A DNA stretch of 37,473 nt from a virus: IMG/VR virus record IMGVR_UViG_3300011113_000302, positions 1 through 37,473 of that record; one strand, 5' to 3'. Every line of letters starts with the position of its first letter. Positions within the stretch are counted from its first letter, which is position 1. Shown piece after piece: positions 1 to 6,561 of this stretch. The position numbers were made by a program, and so were the translations under genes. The notes under the pieces are model-generated. The model saw only the letters and a list, made by a program, of their open reading frames with translations. It was not told the origin of the DNA and ran no database searches.

Positions 1-131
1 AAATAGGCAATGGTGTGATCAACTAAAACTTTGTTGAAATCAATTGTTTTGATTGTTGCTTCTTCAGCCTTGCGCTGAATATCATTCCATGAGTAGAAAG
101 TTGGAAATTGAGGTGATTGTGTGAAAAACAT
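1..131 (-). CDS. Truncated hypothetical protein (N-terminal 43 residues)
   Basis: The reading frame starts at ATG 131-129 behind a strong ribosome binding site (CAGGAG, six bases upstream) and is still open at the window edge, so only the N-terminus is visible (begins MFFTQSPQFPTFYSWNDIQ). I do not recognise the family. The visible part is soluble, with aromatic residues near the start and no signal peptide. It is the last gene of the window in transcription order, separated from the GIY-YIG gene by 48 bases that contain a possible promoter, so it may begin a new transcription unit. Confidence 0.75.
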   Translation of the reverse strand, partial: MFFTQSPQFPTFYSWNDIQRKAEEATIKTIDFNKVLVDHTIAY

Positions 132-178
132 AATTATCTCCTGTAAAGTTAGACAGCCCGCTTAGGCACTGTTCTATC

Positions 179-208
179 ATTATATAGTATTTTTGTTGCT
201 TTGCACAA
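179..208 (-). promoter_or_regulatory. Possible sigma70-type promoter upstream of the truncated gene
   Basis: A perfect -10 hexamer TATAAT lies at 184-179 on the minus strand. A weak -35-like TTGTGC at 208-203 lies 18 bases upstream. The TAA stop codon of the GIY-YIG gene is inside the -10 box. The -35 match is poor (3 of 6), so only the -10 box is convincing. It would drive the gene starting at 131 with a leader of about 40 bases. Confidence 0.35.
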
Positions 209-599
209 TAGATTTAAGGTGATCTTTGCGTATCTTCGCCGTTACCCAATCATTGTAGTAATTTTCACTCAGCAAGGCATGGCGTGACATTATCTCATAT
301 GTCTCCCAATACGAACATTCAGATTTGCTTTTACACAAATGAAGTATTATTCTTCGGTAGTTGCTTTCACCGGCTGCTGCGATTTCTCTTTTGAGTGTGT
401 CGTTGGAACCGTAATAGTCTTTCCAGTCTGAAGGCTTTCGTATCTTTTTTTTCTTGCCGTTGATTTGTCTTGTGCCAGCCTGCGTAAAGTATTTGCGTCC
501 AATATATTTTCTTCCCGTACTAAGATTTTCTATCAGATAGACGAAACCAAATGATGTGCCGTCATACTCATACGGCGCACCATCGTAGTACCATGTCAT
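180..599 (-). CDS. GIY-YIG nuclease-like protein (SegE type)
   Basis: This 139-residue protein carries a degenerate GIY-YIG core. V20-Y21-L22 is followed ten residues later by K-Y-I-G-R (31-35), with R35 as the likely catalytic arginine. A W-K-D-Y-Y-G-S stretch lies at 59-65 and E99 or E102 is a candidate metal-binding glutamate. The spacing resembles Seg-type endonucleases of T4-like phages, which are free-standing homing nucleases. The protein is short and has no obvious separate DNA-binding domain. Its start codon overlaps the stop of the zinc-ribbon gene (ATGA), so the two are probably translationally coupled. Family membership is a motif-level call; homing activity is inferred. Confidence 0.7.
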   Translation of the reverse strand: MTWYYDGAPYEYDGTSFGFVYLIENLSTGRKYIGRKYFTQAGTRQINGKKKKIRKPSDWKDYYGSNDTLKREIAAAGESNYRRIILHLCKSKSECSYWETYEIMSRHALLSENYYNDWVTAKIRKDHLKSIVQSNKNTI

Positions 600-772
600 A
601 GTGGTTCTTCGTCATCGTCATCATGGAGGTCTTCATCATCAAAACTTTCATCATCTAAAAGTAAAAACTCTCCACAGAAGGGACAATGTATTGGGTCTGA
701 TTCAGTGTGCATTTCATTGTAAGAAATACTAAATTCGGAACCACATGCTGTGCATTCATGTTGTATTCTCAT
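596..772 (-). CDS. Small zinc-ribbon protein with acidic tail
   Basis: The frame from ATG 772-770 encodes 58 residues. Two CxxC knuckles, C7-x2-C10 and C30-x2-C33 (CPFCG), form a classic zinc ribbon. The last 20 or so residues are almost all Asp/Glu. The gene starts two bases after the thermonuclease stop and overlaps the GIY-YIG start by four bases. The acidic tail could mimic DNA or contact basic proteins, but no function can be assigned. It lies among nuclease genes. Confidence 0.75.
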   Translation of the reverse strand: MRIQHECTACGSEFSISYNEMHTESDPIHCPFCGEFLLLDDESFDDEDLHDDDDEEPL

Positions 773-774
773 AA

Positions 775-1209
775 TTAGTTACACCAAGATTGTTTGGCTT
801 CACCGTAGTATTCACGTGCAAAGCCATTTTGAATTAACATTGAACGAAGACTTTGACCATCTAGAATGATGTCTCCCAATACACGACCACCAAACTTATC
901 CCACGCATAAAGAATGACTTGACGCTTAGAAGATTTAGCAACGGCATTGGTTGTAAACTTTGTCGCCAACTTTCCCCTTTCATCCTCCTGTGGACATTGA
1001 GCCCTAAAACCTTTTTCTGGTGTATCTACACCATAGATGCGAACAGCAAGTTCGGGCTTCAGTGGCGCTGGCAAAAATGGTGCTGCGATAACAACTGTGT
1101 CGCCATCGTTTACACGAACAATTTGTGCATCATATGTTACACCTTGTGGTGCTTTTTGTGCCAGTGCCAGTGACGGCAATAGCATGATCATTAACAGCAA
1201 TTTTTTCAT
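775..1209 (-). CDS. Secreted thermonuclease (SNase family)
   Basis: Staphylococcal-nuclease-type phosphodiesterase of 144 residues. A signal peptide (MKKLLLMIMLLPSLALA) is followed by the nuclease fold. D37 sits in N-D-G-D-T-V, R57 and D62-T63-E65 in V-R-I-Y-G-V-D-T-P-E, and R109 in G-G-R-V-L-G-D. These match the Ca-binding and catalytic positions D21, R35, D40, T41, E43 and R87 of the S. aureus enzyme, so activity is expected. C72 and C143 could form a periplasmic disulfide. The start overlaps the preceding exported-protein gene by ATGA. An exported phage nuclease could degrade DNA in the periplasm, for example that of superinfecting phages, or scavenge nucleotides; either role is inference. 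Confidence 0.9.
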   Translation of the reverse strand: MKKLLLMIMLLPSLALAQKAPQGVTYDAQIVRVNDGDTVVIAAPFLPAPLKPELAVRIYGVDTPEKGFRAQCPQEDERGKLATKFTTNAVAKSSKRQVILYAWDKFGGRVLGDIILDGQSLRSMLIQNGFAREYYGEAKQSWCN

Positions 1210-1661
1210 ACTGATTCCTTACAAACAAGATTGAGAATGTCAAAGCGTGTGGTGTGCGGCACGTTCAAACTAACAATGTTTGAATTGACTTCATATGAGT
1301 TGCGAAAAACTACTTTATTATTTGCATCAACATACAAATCCATAAGCATCATGAGTTGTTTTCTACCACAGTGCAATGAACCAAATACGTACAATGCACT
1401 TACAGGAACATCTACACCATAAAATTCTTGTGGAACATGATAAGGCACATATGCGTGAAAACTAACAATTTCTTGTTTAGCGCCGACTGTGCTTTTCTCA
1501 ATGTATATATCATAACCATCGGACTGAGTTACAAAATGCCAGTCGTTTTGATTGTGGATGATTTTATCATCGTTTGTGAAGTTAAGCCGGTATTCCGACT
1601 CTTCTGCATTTACCGAAAAGGCTAAAAGTGCTGCAATGACAAAAGAAAATAGGTGCTTCAT
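1206..1661 (-). CDS. Exported protein, adhesin-E-like
   Basis: I chose ATG 1661 over an upstream in-frame start because it gives a clean signal peptide (MKHLFSFVIAALLAFSVNA) and sits behind a GGGGGG ribosome binding site. The mature protein has about 132 residues, beta-rich, with a W-H-F-V start to the domain and two cysteines about 50 residues apart that may pair. The pattern (W-x-x-V, a Y-I-E-K-S-T turn, C-G-R-K, a final V-C-K) recalls the Surface-adhesin E family; this is tentative. It begins a small unit with a late-promoter-like box 20 bases upstream and is coupled to the secreted thermonuclease. Confidence 0.7.
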   Translation of the reverse strand: MKHLFSFVIAALLAFSVNAEESEYRLNFTNDDKIIHNQNDWHFVTQSDGYDIYIEKSTVGAKQEIVSFHAYVPYHVPQEFYGVDVPVSALYVFGSLHCGRKQLMMLMDLYVDANNKVVFRNSYEVNSNIVSLNVPHTTRFDILNLVCKESV

Positions 1662-1680
1662 GGCATCCCCCCGAAACACC

Positions 1681-1688
1681 TATTTAGA
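1681..1688 (-). promoter_or_regulatory. Late-promoter-like box TCTAAATA
   Basis: TCTAAATA on the minus strand differs from the T4 late -10 element TATAAATA at one position. It lies in the short gap after the glycosyltransferase stop codon, 20 bases before the chosen start of the exported-protein gene. The same variant recurs at 3385-3392 and as ACTAAATA at 22283-22297, always between genes. Confidence 0.5.
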
Positions 1689-1695
1689 ACACAAA

Positions 1696-2415
1696 TCAAC
1701 TCCAGTATTTACTGTTGTCCAATTTATCCCAATACTTTTGATTATTACGATTTATGAAGTTTTTGATCAAATACCAACCCATACCAAAGTAACCCATTTT
1801 TTTGAATCTACGGGCATCTTGACCAAAATAATGATTTATGATTTTGAATTTTTTGGGATCATACATTCGTGAAAGAAAGTAATCTTCAGAAGTTGAAAAT
1901 CTTTCTTTAAAGCCACCAAACTCATTAAACTTATCTCGGCGGGTCAACATAAATGCACCAATAGCAAAAGGTGAGAAATGTTTTAGTATATGATTAATTC
2001 TATTGAAGATAGCAAATCCTAATGAGGCTCGCCAATCTTTTTCATAGCACTTAATGTTACAAGTTATCAAGTCTAACTCTTCATGCTCAATTTCAAACAC
2101 AGCATCACGAATAGTATATTCATCAAAGAATATCACATCGGCATCTATGAATAGAATATAAGGTGTAGTAACTAGTCTAGCTGCATTGTTTCGTGCTGTA
2201 GAAACTGGACCACCTTCAATTATTTCTACATTGAGTTGTGATCTATTATCTTTGATTACCTGTCTGGTGTTGTCTGTTGAACAGTCAGCAATTATGATTC
2301 TGGTATTGCCTATTTTTTGCGAACGTAGAGAATTGAGCAAATGAGATATATAATTCTCTTCATTTTTACACGGTATCACTATTGTGATTTTATCTGCTAC
2401 TGAACCTTTTGGCAT
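1696..2415 (-). CDS. Family 2 glycosyltransferase
   Basis: A GT-A-fold glycosyltransferase of 239 residues. The N-terminal T-I-V-I-P-C-K-N-E-E (11-20) binds the nucleotide and is typical of GT2. A-D-C-S-T-D-N-T (43-50) follows, and D91-A-D is the DXD metal motif. No membrane segment is evident, so it is probably cytosolic or peripheral. It is 60 bases downstream of the LpxH-like gene and has a good ribosome binding site (AAGGTGG). The neighbour suggests a role in host envelope lipopolysaccharide modification; the sugar and acceptor are unknown. The region looks more AT-rich than the core genes, which may reflect later acquisition. Confidence 0.85.
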   Translation of the reverse strand: MPKGSVADKITIVIPCKNEENYISHLLNSLRSQKIGNTRIIIADCSTDNTRQVIKDNRSQLNVEIIEGGPVSTARNNAARLVTTPYILFIDADVIFFDEYTIRDAVFEIEHEELDLITCNIKCYEKDWRASLGFAIFNRINHILKHFSPFAIGAFMLTRRDKFNEFGGFKERFSTSEDYFLSRMYDPKKFKIINHYFGQDARRFKKMGYFGMGWYLIKNFINRNNQKYWDKLDNSKYWS

Positions 2416-2475
2416 TTGCCTTCCACCTTAAAATTGTCAAACTTCAACCAATATGTCATGCTCCGCAGAACTTGT

Positions 2476-3321
2476 TCACATTGCTGCTGTGTCTGAAACT
2501 GTAGATTTATTTTTCCCGGTATGTCTTTTGGGTCGTTTATGTGTACCGCTATCAATATCATCAACCACATCATCGGTCTCCTGTGTCCATGTGACTATTT
2601 CCCATCGGCCATCATGATGTTCAACAAGTGCAGTCAACGATTCAACCCAATCACCATCATTCATATAGATAACGCCACCAATCTCTTTTATTTCAGCATG
2701 GTGTATGTGACCACAAATCACACCATCATAGCCTTTTTTCTTACAATAACCTGCTAGATTTTTTTCAAACTGAAACATAAAGTCTACTGCTTTTTTTACC
2801 CGGCGTTTAAGATAGCGACTGAGACTAAAATAACCAAAGCCCATTCTATGTAGGATGCTATTGATTCTAGTATTAATAGATAAAACGGTGTCATATGCTT
2901 TGTCTCCTAAAAATGAAAGCCAAGGAGCTAGTCTTGTAATACCGTCAAACAAATCACCATGTACAACAAGATAGCGTTTACCATCGGCACCATTGTGTTC
3001 TATTTGATTGTGTATTTTTACCATTCCAAAATTCAAATTGTATTGTAAATACGGTCTGAGAAACTCATCATGATTTCCTAATACATAAACTACTCTAGTG
3101 TCTCTCTTAGCATGACCTAATATTCTGCGAACCACATTTGTATGACTTTGCTTCCAACGCCATTTGTTTTGTTTGATTTTCCATGCGTCAATTATATCAC
3201 CTACAAGATATAATGTTTCACAGGTATTATTTTTGAGAAAATTATTGAGTGCTTCAGCCTTGCAGTCTTTTGTTCCAAGGTGAACGTCTGAAATGAAAAT
3301 ACTGCGATATGTTTTTTGCAT
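2476..3321 (-). CDS. LpxH-like metallophosphoesterase (UDP-2,3-diacylglucosamine diphosphatase family)
   Basis: A calcineurin-like phosphoesterase of 281 residues. All metal-binding motifs are visible: D12-x-H14 (S-D-V-H-L-G-T), D42 (V-G-D-I-I-D), N83-H84 (L-G-N-H-D-E), H121 (V-V-H-G-D-L-F-D) and H205-x-H207 (C-G-H-I-H-H). The order and the N-D-G-D-W-V-E motif near 221-227 match COG2908, the family of LpxH, which hydrolyses UDP-2,3-diacylglucosamine in lipid A synthesis. It is longer than E. coli LpxH (240), with an extra basic/polar C-terminal tail. The gene begins a unit with a late-like promoter 63 bases upstream and is followed by a glycosyltransferase, which suggests envelope lipid remodelling. 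The exact substrate is unproven. Confidence 0.85.
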   Translation of the reverse strand: MQKTYRSIFISDVHLGTKDCKAEALNNFLKNNTCETLYLVGDIIDAWKIKQNKWRWKQSHTNVVRRILGHAKRDTRVVYVLGNHDEFLRPYLQYNLNFGMVKIHNQIEHNGADGKRYLVVHGDLFDGITRLAPWLSFLGDKAYDTVLSINTRINSILHRMGFGYFSLSRYLKRRVKKAVDFMFQFEKNLAGYCKKKGYDGVICGHIHHAEIKEIGGVIYMNDGDWVESLTALVEHHDGRWEIVTWTQETDDVVDDIDSGTHKRPKRHTGKNKSTVSDTAAM

Positions 3322-3384
3322 AATTGTTCTGGTTACGGTTCCAGAGTCACCCTATTATTGTGACCGATTTTCTTCGTTTTCTAT

Positions 3385-3392
3385 TATTTAGA
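3385..3392 (-). promoter_or_regulatory. Late-promoter-like box TCTAAATA in the longest gap
   Basis: TCTAAATA lies 63 bases before the LpxH-like start, within the 102-base gap after nrdB (3322-3423). Between the box and the start, two small hairpins are possible on the RNA (GUCAC/GUGAC and UCUGG/CCAGA), and no clear ribosome binding site precedes the ATG, so the leader may be structured. Confidence 0.45.
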
Positions 3393-3423
3393 AATTACAA
3401 TCAAGGAAACGAAACTGTAACAA

Positions 3424-4416
3424 TTACGCTGCTTTACCCCAAACAGTTTCCCAATTACCAGACAATGCACCTTTTGAGTAATCTGTAGCACGATTCTCAA
3501 AAAAGTTTGTGTGTGTTGGTGCGTTAATCATCTCTTCAACCCATGGAAGCGGATTCTTTTTAACTTTGAATACACCCTTGAGACCCAGACTAATGAGGCG
3601 ACGATCAGCAATGTAGCGTATGTAAAGTTTAACGTCATCAGCAGATAGACCAGACATGTCACCCATATTAAAAGCAAGATCAATAAACTTGTCTTCGAGT
3701 TCAACCATTCTTTCAGCAATGGTGTAGATTTTTGATTTGAGGTCGTCATTCCAGATTTCCTTATTCTCTTCGATGTAAGTGCGGAATAATTTAATCATCG
3801 ACTCAGCGTGTTGTGTTTCATCCACGATTGACCAAGTAATAATCTGACCCATGCCTCTCATTTTACCGGTGCGTGGGAAGTTAAGTAACATGATAAAGGA
3901 ACTGAATAGTTGCATCCCTTCGGTGAAAGCAGAGAATACTGCAATATGAGCAGCAGTAGAAGCCCTATCGCCATTCTGTGTGCTAATACCAAGAAGATAA
4001 TCATGTTTTGAACGCATTTCTTCATATTCCATAAACTCCGTGTATGTGGTGTCTGGCATACCAAGTGTTTCAATTAGATGTGAGTATGCTGCGATGTGTA
4101 ATGCTTCACGTGCTGCAAAACCTAGCAACATCATTCTTACTTCAGGTTGTGGAAAGTATGGCAAATAATTCTTGACGTAACCACCTGCCACATCAATGTC
4201 ACCTTGTGTAAAAAATCTAAAGATATGTGTAAGAAAGTTCTTTTCTTCTTGTGTCAGTTTGTTTTTCCAATCTTTAACATCTTCAAGCATAGGAACCTCG
4301 GTGTGAATCCAGTGACTCTGTTCGTGACGTAACCATGATTCGTAACACCAAGGATAGGCGAACGGCTTGAATGATGTTCTTTCATCTGTTAGTTTTGTGT
4401 TTTGCTTTTTAATCAT
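3424..4416 (-). CDS. nrdB: Class I ribonucleotide reductase beta subunit
   Basis: The 330-residue radical-generating subunit, which makes the tyrosyl radical used by NrdA to reduce ribonucleotides for phage DNA synthesis. The diiron ligands and radical site are visible with E. coli spacing: D73, E104 and H107 (R-E-A-L-H), Tyr111 seven residues after E104, E166 (F-T-E-G-M), and E200 with H203 (D-E-T-Q-H-A-E). The start overlaps the end of the thioredoxin gene by eight bases. It is the last gene of a nucleotide-metabolism unit that also encodes primase, ThyX and NrdA; unusually, nrdA and nrdB are separated by seven small genes. Confidence 0.96.
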   Translation of the reverse strand: MIKKQNTKLTDERTSFKPFAYPWCYESWLRHEQSHWIHTEVPMLEDVKDWKNKLTQEEKNFLTHIFRFFTQGDIDVAGGYVKNYLPYFPQPEVRMMLLGFAAREALHIAAYSHLIETLGMPDTTYTEFMEYEEMRSKHDYLLGISTQNGDRASTAAHIAVFSAFTEGMQLFSSFIMLLNFPRTGKMRGMGQIITWSIVDETQHAESMIKLFRTYIEENKEIWNDDLKSKIYTIAERMVELEDKFIDLAFNMGDMSGLSADDVKLYIRYIADRRLISLGLKGVFKVKKNPLPWVEEMINAPTHTNFFENRATDYSKGALSGNWETVWGKAA

Positions 4417-4654
4417 TGATGAATGCCTCTAGTTCTTGTTTTGTCTTATTGCCTACTAATCTTTTTGTTGCCATGTTATCTTCCATCATCACCAATGTTG
4501 GTACACCACGAATACCAAATTCTGCTGCTATTTCTGGTTGTGCGTCAATGTCGATTACTTCAATTGGCACATTTGTTTGTACATCTTCTAGTGTCTTTGC
4601 TAACATCTTACATGGACCACACCATGATGCTGTAAATCGAACGACCTTTTTCAT
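4409..4654 (-). CDS. Thioredoxin-like redox protein
   Basis: A minimal thioredoxin fold of 81 residues with the canonical W11-C-G-P-C15 active site and the cis-proline motif G-V-P-T-L (51-55). It lacks part of the usual N-terminal segment (E. coli thioredoxin has 109 residues). Its position immediately before nrdB, overlapping it, makes it the likely electron donor for the phage ribonucleotide reductase, filling the role of T4 NrdC. The start overlaps the stop of the small basic gene (ATGA). Confidence 0.92.
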   Translation of the reverse strand: MKKVVRFTASWCGPCKMLAKTLEDVQTNVPIEVIDIDAQPEIAAEFGIRGVPTLVMMEDNMATKRLVGNKTKQELEAFIND

Positions 4655-4788
4655 TTGCCTTGACCTCTATATTTTTTGTGTGAACGCTTTTCATGTTTAT
4701 TCATTGATGCTGTTTTCTTTTGACCACCTTGTTTGGTGCGTTTGTGTACTTTTTTGTGTTTGTTCACGTTAGGTGCTTTAACTGACAT
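4651..4788 (-). CDS. Small highly basic protein
   Basis: The frame from ATG 4788-4786 encodes 45 residues behind a good ribosome binding site (AGGAG). About 40 percent are Lys, Arg or His, ending H-K-K-Y-R-G-Q-G-K, with a S-M-N-K-H-E-K-R-S-H-K-K-Y-R core. I have seen similar K/R-rich miniproteins ending in Y-R-G-Q-G in marine T4-like phages, but no function is known to me. Charge suggests nucleic-acid binding. It overlaps the thioredoxin start by four bases. Confidence 0.75.
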   Translation of the reverse strand: MSVKAPNVNKHKKVHKRTKQGGQKKTASMNKHEKRSHKKYRGQGK

Positions 4789-4796
4789 AATTTCTC

Positions 4797-5429
4797 CTAT
4801 TCATACATTACTGTTTCAGTGTCACCCAAAGACCATTTGGGATTTTGTTCTACAACATACTTCTTAGTACAAACTTTGAAATCAGGAAACTTCAATTGTT
4901 TTGGATTACTTGCTGCGTCTAAAAACAAACAACGATTGTTTGGCTGTGCTGCATACTGACCATTGTATAATTCAATGAAGTTGAAACTCTTATGATCTTC
5001 TGGCCATTCAGCATAACTTGTATCTATAATATTTAAGTCTGGTGCTGAGTGATCTACTGTAAACAAATAGTTGCCTTCGTAGAACTGTTTATCTTTGGCA
5101 TAAAACTTACATGTAAGATTACGCACAAATGCTTTTTGTATCACAGTGAAATCATAACTGAAACAGTCCCAGATTTGCAATGTGTCTAAAGATAAAAAAG
5201 TTTTTGGGAGATTATCCGTTCTGCTAACAAAAGCATGTAATGGTAGTTTATCGTAAAGTGCGCCATAGTTTGGTAGATATGCCTCTATTCTGAATGCTTG
5301 ACCTCTGATGCTTTTGATTGTAATCCAAATGCATGGCTCATATTCACCATGACCTTTTTCAAAATCATACAGAAATTCCTTGCGTATGTAACAATGTACT
5401 GGTGGTAGATTTGCTACTAAATGTGCCAT
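4797..5429 (-). CDS. Conserved phage hypothetical protein
   Basis: A 210-residue soluble protein with no signal peptide or membrane segment. It is rich in aromatic residues, with conserved-looking blocks: L-P-P-V-H-C-Y-I-R-K-E-F-L-Y (8-21), Y-G-A-L-Y-D-K-L-P (55-63), L-Q-I-W-D-C-F-S-Y (83-91) and N-G-Q-Y-A-A-Q-P-N-N-R (156-166). These blocks are familiar from conserved proteins of marine T4-like phages, but the function is not known to me. It overlaps the upstream membrane-protein gene by 13 bases and lies in the nucleotide-metabolism unit, implying early or middle expression. Confidence 0.8.
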   Translation of the reverse strand: MAHLVANLPPVHCYIRKEFLYDFEKGHGEYEPCIWITIKSIRGQAFRIEAYLPNYGALYDKLPLHAFVSRTDNLPKTFLSLDTLQIWDCFSYDFTVIQKAFVRNLTCKFYAKDKQFYEGNYLFTVDHSAPDLNIIDTSYAEWPEDHKSFNFIELYNGQYAAQPNNRCLFLDAASNPKQLKFPDFKVCTKKYVVEQNPKWSLGDTETVMYE

Positions 5430-5671
5430 TTTTTCTCATGTAAATGAAATTTCATGCCAACATATGTTCCTGCAAATGCACCAAGAACTGCTGGTATAAT
5501 CATTGTGTTGTCAGTAGTGTAGTTGATTACTGCTACACCACCTAAAAATGTAATTGCTGATGCCCAAATGCTTGATGCAAGTGGTTTATCATTCTGTACT
5601 GATTTAAGTAACTGCGTATAAACAATGTCCGTAAAAAACATACAAACAAATGTAAAAATATATGCCCACAT
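5417..5671 (-). CDS. Small integral membrane protein
   Basis: An 84-residue protein with three probable membrane helices (about 2-20, 34-51 and 55-75) and a short basic C-terminus. Two helices are rich in small residues (G-G-V-A, A-F-A-G-T), as in helix-packing membrane proteins. The start shares one base with the stop of the preceding 42-residue gene (TAATG). I do not recognise a characterised family. Such genes beside nrdA/nrdB are conserved in marine T4-like phages, but the role is unknown. Confidence 0.75.
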   Translation of the reverse strand: MWAYIFTFVCMFFTDIVYTQLLKSVQNDKPLASSIWASAITFLGGVAVINYTTDNTMIIPAVLGAFAGTYVGMKFHLHEKKWHI

Positions 5672-5799
5672 TATTTTTTCTCTTCAACTTTCTTTTCTAC
5701 TGGTGGTGGCTCGGGTGGCCAGATTTGTTCTTTGATATAATTGGCTCCGAACCAGCCCCATGCTGAAAAGAAACCCCACATCATAATTTCAAGTATCAT
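5671..5799 (-). CDS. Small membrane-anchored protein (42 aa)
   Basis: The frame from ATG 5799-5797 has a good ribosome binding site (GGAG) and encodes 42 residues. A tryptophan-rich helix (M-M-W-G-F-F-S-A-W-G-W-F-G-A) probably spans or lies on the membrane, followed by a proline stretch (P-P-E-P-P-P) and a charged tail. I have seen a short W-G-F-F-S-A-x-G-W protein like this in marine T4-like phages; its function is unknown. Confidence 0.75.
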   Translation of the reverse strand: MILEIMMWGFFSAWGWFGANYIKEQIWPPEPPPVEKKVEEKK

Positions 5800-5800
5800 G

Positions 5801-6442
5801 TTACTTCTCCAATAATCTATTCACAAACTCTCTCAAAAGTTTATGATGTCTCCCTTGATGCCAATGTTTATGTAGATATGGTTTACTGTACCAATACTCT
5901 TCTGCTTCTAAGTGTGGACCAATTAGTCCTATTTTGTTTTGTATGACTGCTGCTGGATCACCGTTGCTGTATCTGGCAATTGTTTCAAACTTTGATTCAT
6001 CTCCGACAAATGCAGGTCCATCGTAAAAGAAGAACCTGTCTGTGTTGCCTTGCCAGTCACATTCAACTGCTTTGGAATAATATCGTTTAGTACAGGTATT
6101 TGGTCGTCGTATGTATTGTTTGGCTTCAATGCCATCCACAATGTCCAAAAAATGTTTGTCAGCCCAATAAGCACCCATGCATATACCGAGAAATCTACCA
6201 CCATTTTCAATGTACTGTCTGACACTAGATTCATGATATTTAAACATATGGTCATAGGTGTCAGCATCGCCAATGCCACCAGGAAAGCAAACAAGATCCA
6301 CATCGTTAAAGTAATCGTCTTCGATTTCATGCTTGGTAAAAAGTTTATAGTTATAGTTAGCACCTAGTGCTTTGATAATACCATTACATGATTGTACAGA
6401 ACACCTTGGGTGCTGTACGAAAAGAGCAATTGTACAACTCAT
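5801..6442 (-). CDS. Class I glutamine-amidotransferase-like protein (BPL_N type)
   Basis: A 213-residue protein with a flavodoxin-like GATase fold. The nucleophile elbow is G86-I-C-M-G-A-Y, with C88 as nucleophile, and G-P-H-L-E-A near 177-182 supplies the His and Glu of a catalytic triad. F-P-G-G-I-G-D-A-D (53-61) is the oxyanion strand typical of the biotin-protein-ligase N-terminal domain family (BPL_N). No ligase or synthetase domain is attached. It lies between nrdA and nrdB, so a role in nucleotide or cofactor amidation or hydrolysis is possible; the substrate is unknown. The start overlaps the preceding small gene by four bases. Confidence 0.75.
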   Translation of the reverse strand: MSCTIALFVQHPRCSVQSCNGIIKALGANYNYKLFTKHEIEDDYFNDVDLVCFPGGIGDADTYDHMFKYHESSVRQYIENGGRFLGICMGAYWADKHFLDIVDGIEAKQYIRRPNTCTKRYYSKAVECDWQGNTDRFFFYDGPAFVGDESKFETIARYSNGDPAAVIQNKIGLIGPHLEAEEYWYSKPYLHKHWHQGRHHKLLREFVNRLLEK

Positions 6443-6561
6443 TTTTCTTCTTTTTTATTCTCCTGCTCTTTCTTTTGCGGTTGTTGAACAGGAGTTTTTT
6501 CCTTGTAAGTTGGCCTTTTTGGATGAGGCTTTTGTTTTTTTGGATTTAGTTCGAATGACAT
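6439..6561 (-). CDS. Small Lys/Pro/Gln-rich protein (40 aa)
   Basis: The frame starts at ATG 6561, directly after the nrdA stop codon (TAAATG), and encodes 40 residues that are almost all Lys, Glu, Pro, Gln and Asn, hence disordered and highly charged. It overlaps the following amidotransferase-like gene by ATGA. The nrdA end supplies GAGGG as a ribosome binding site. The function is unknown; it may be mainly a translational coupling device. Confidence 0.6.
   Translation of the reverse strand: MSFELNPKKQKPHPKRPTYKEKTPVQQPQKKEQENKKEEK

Noticed and set aside
4416-4772. Plus-strand open frame of 118 residues over thioredoxin and the basic gene
   Set aside because: It is antisense to two well-supported genes and has no recognisable domain or initiation site.
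5929-6363. Minus-strand open frame of 144 residues in another frame of the amidotransferase-like gene
   Set aside because: The amidotransferase-like frame has catalytic motifs and coupled junctions; this alternative has neither.
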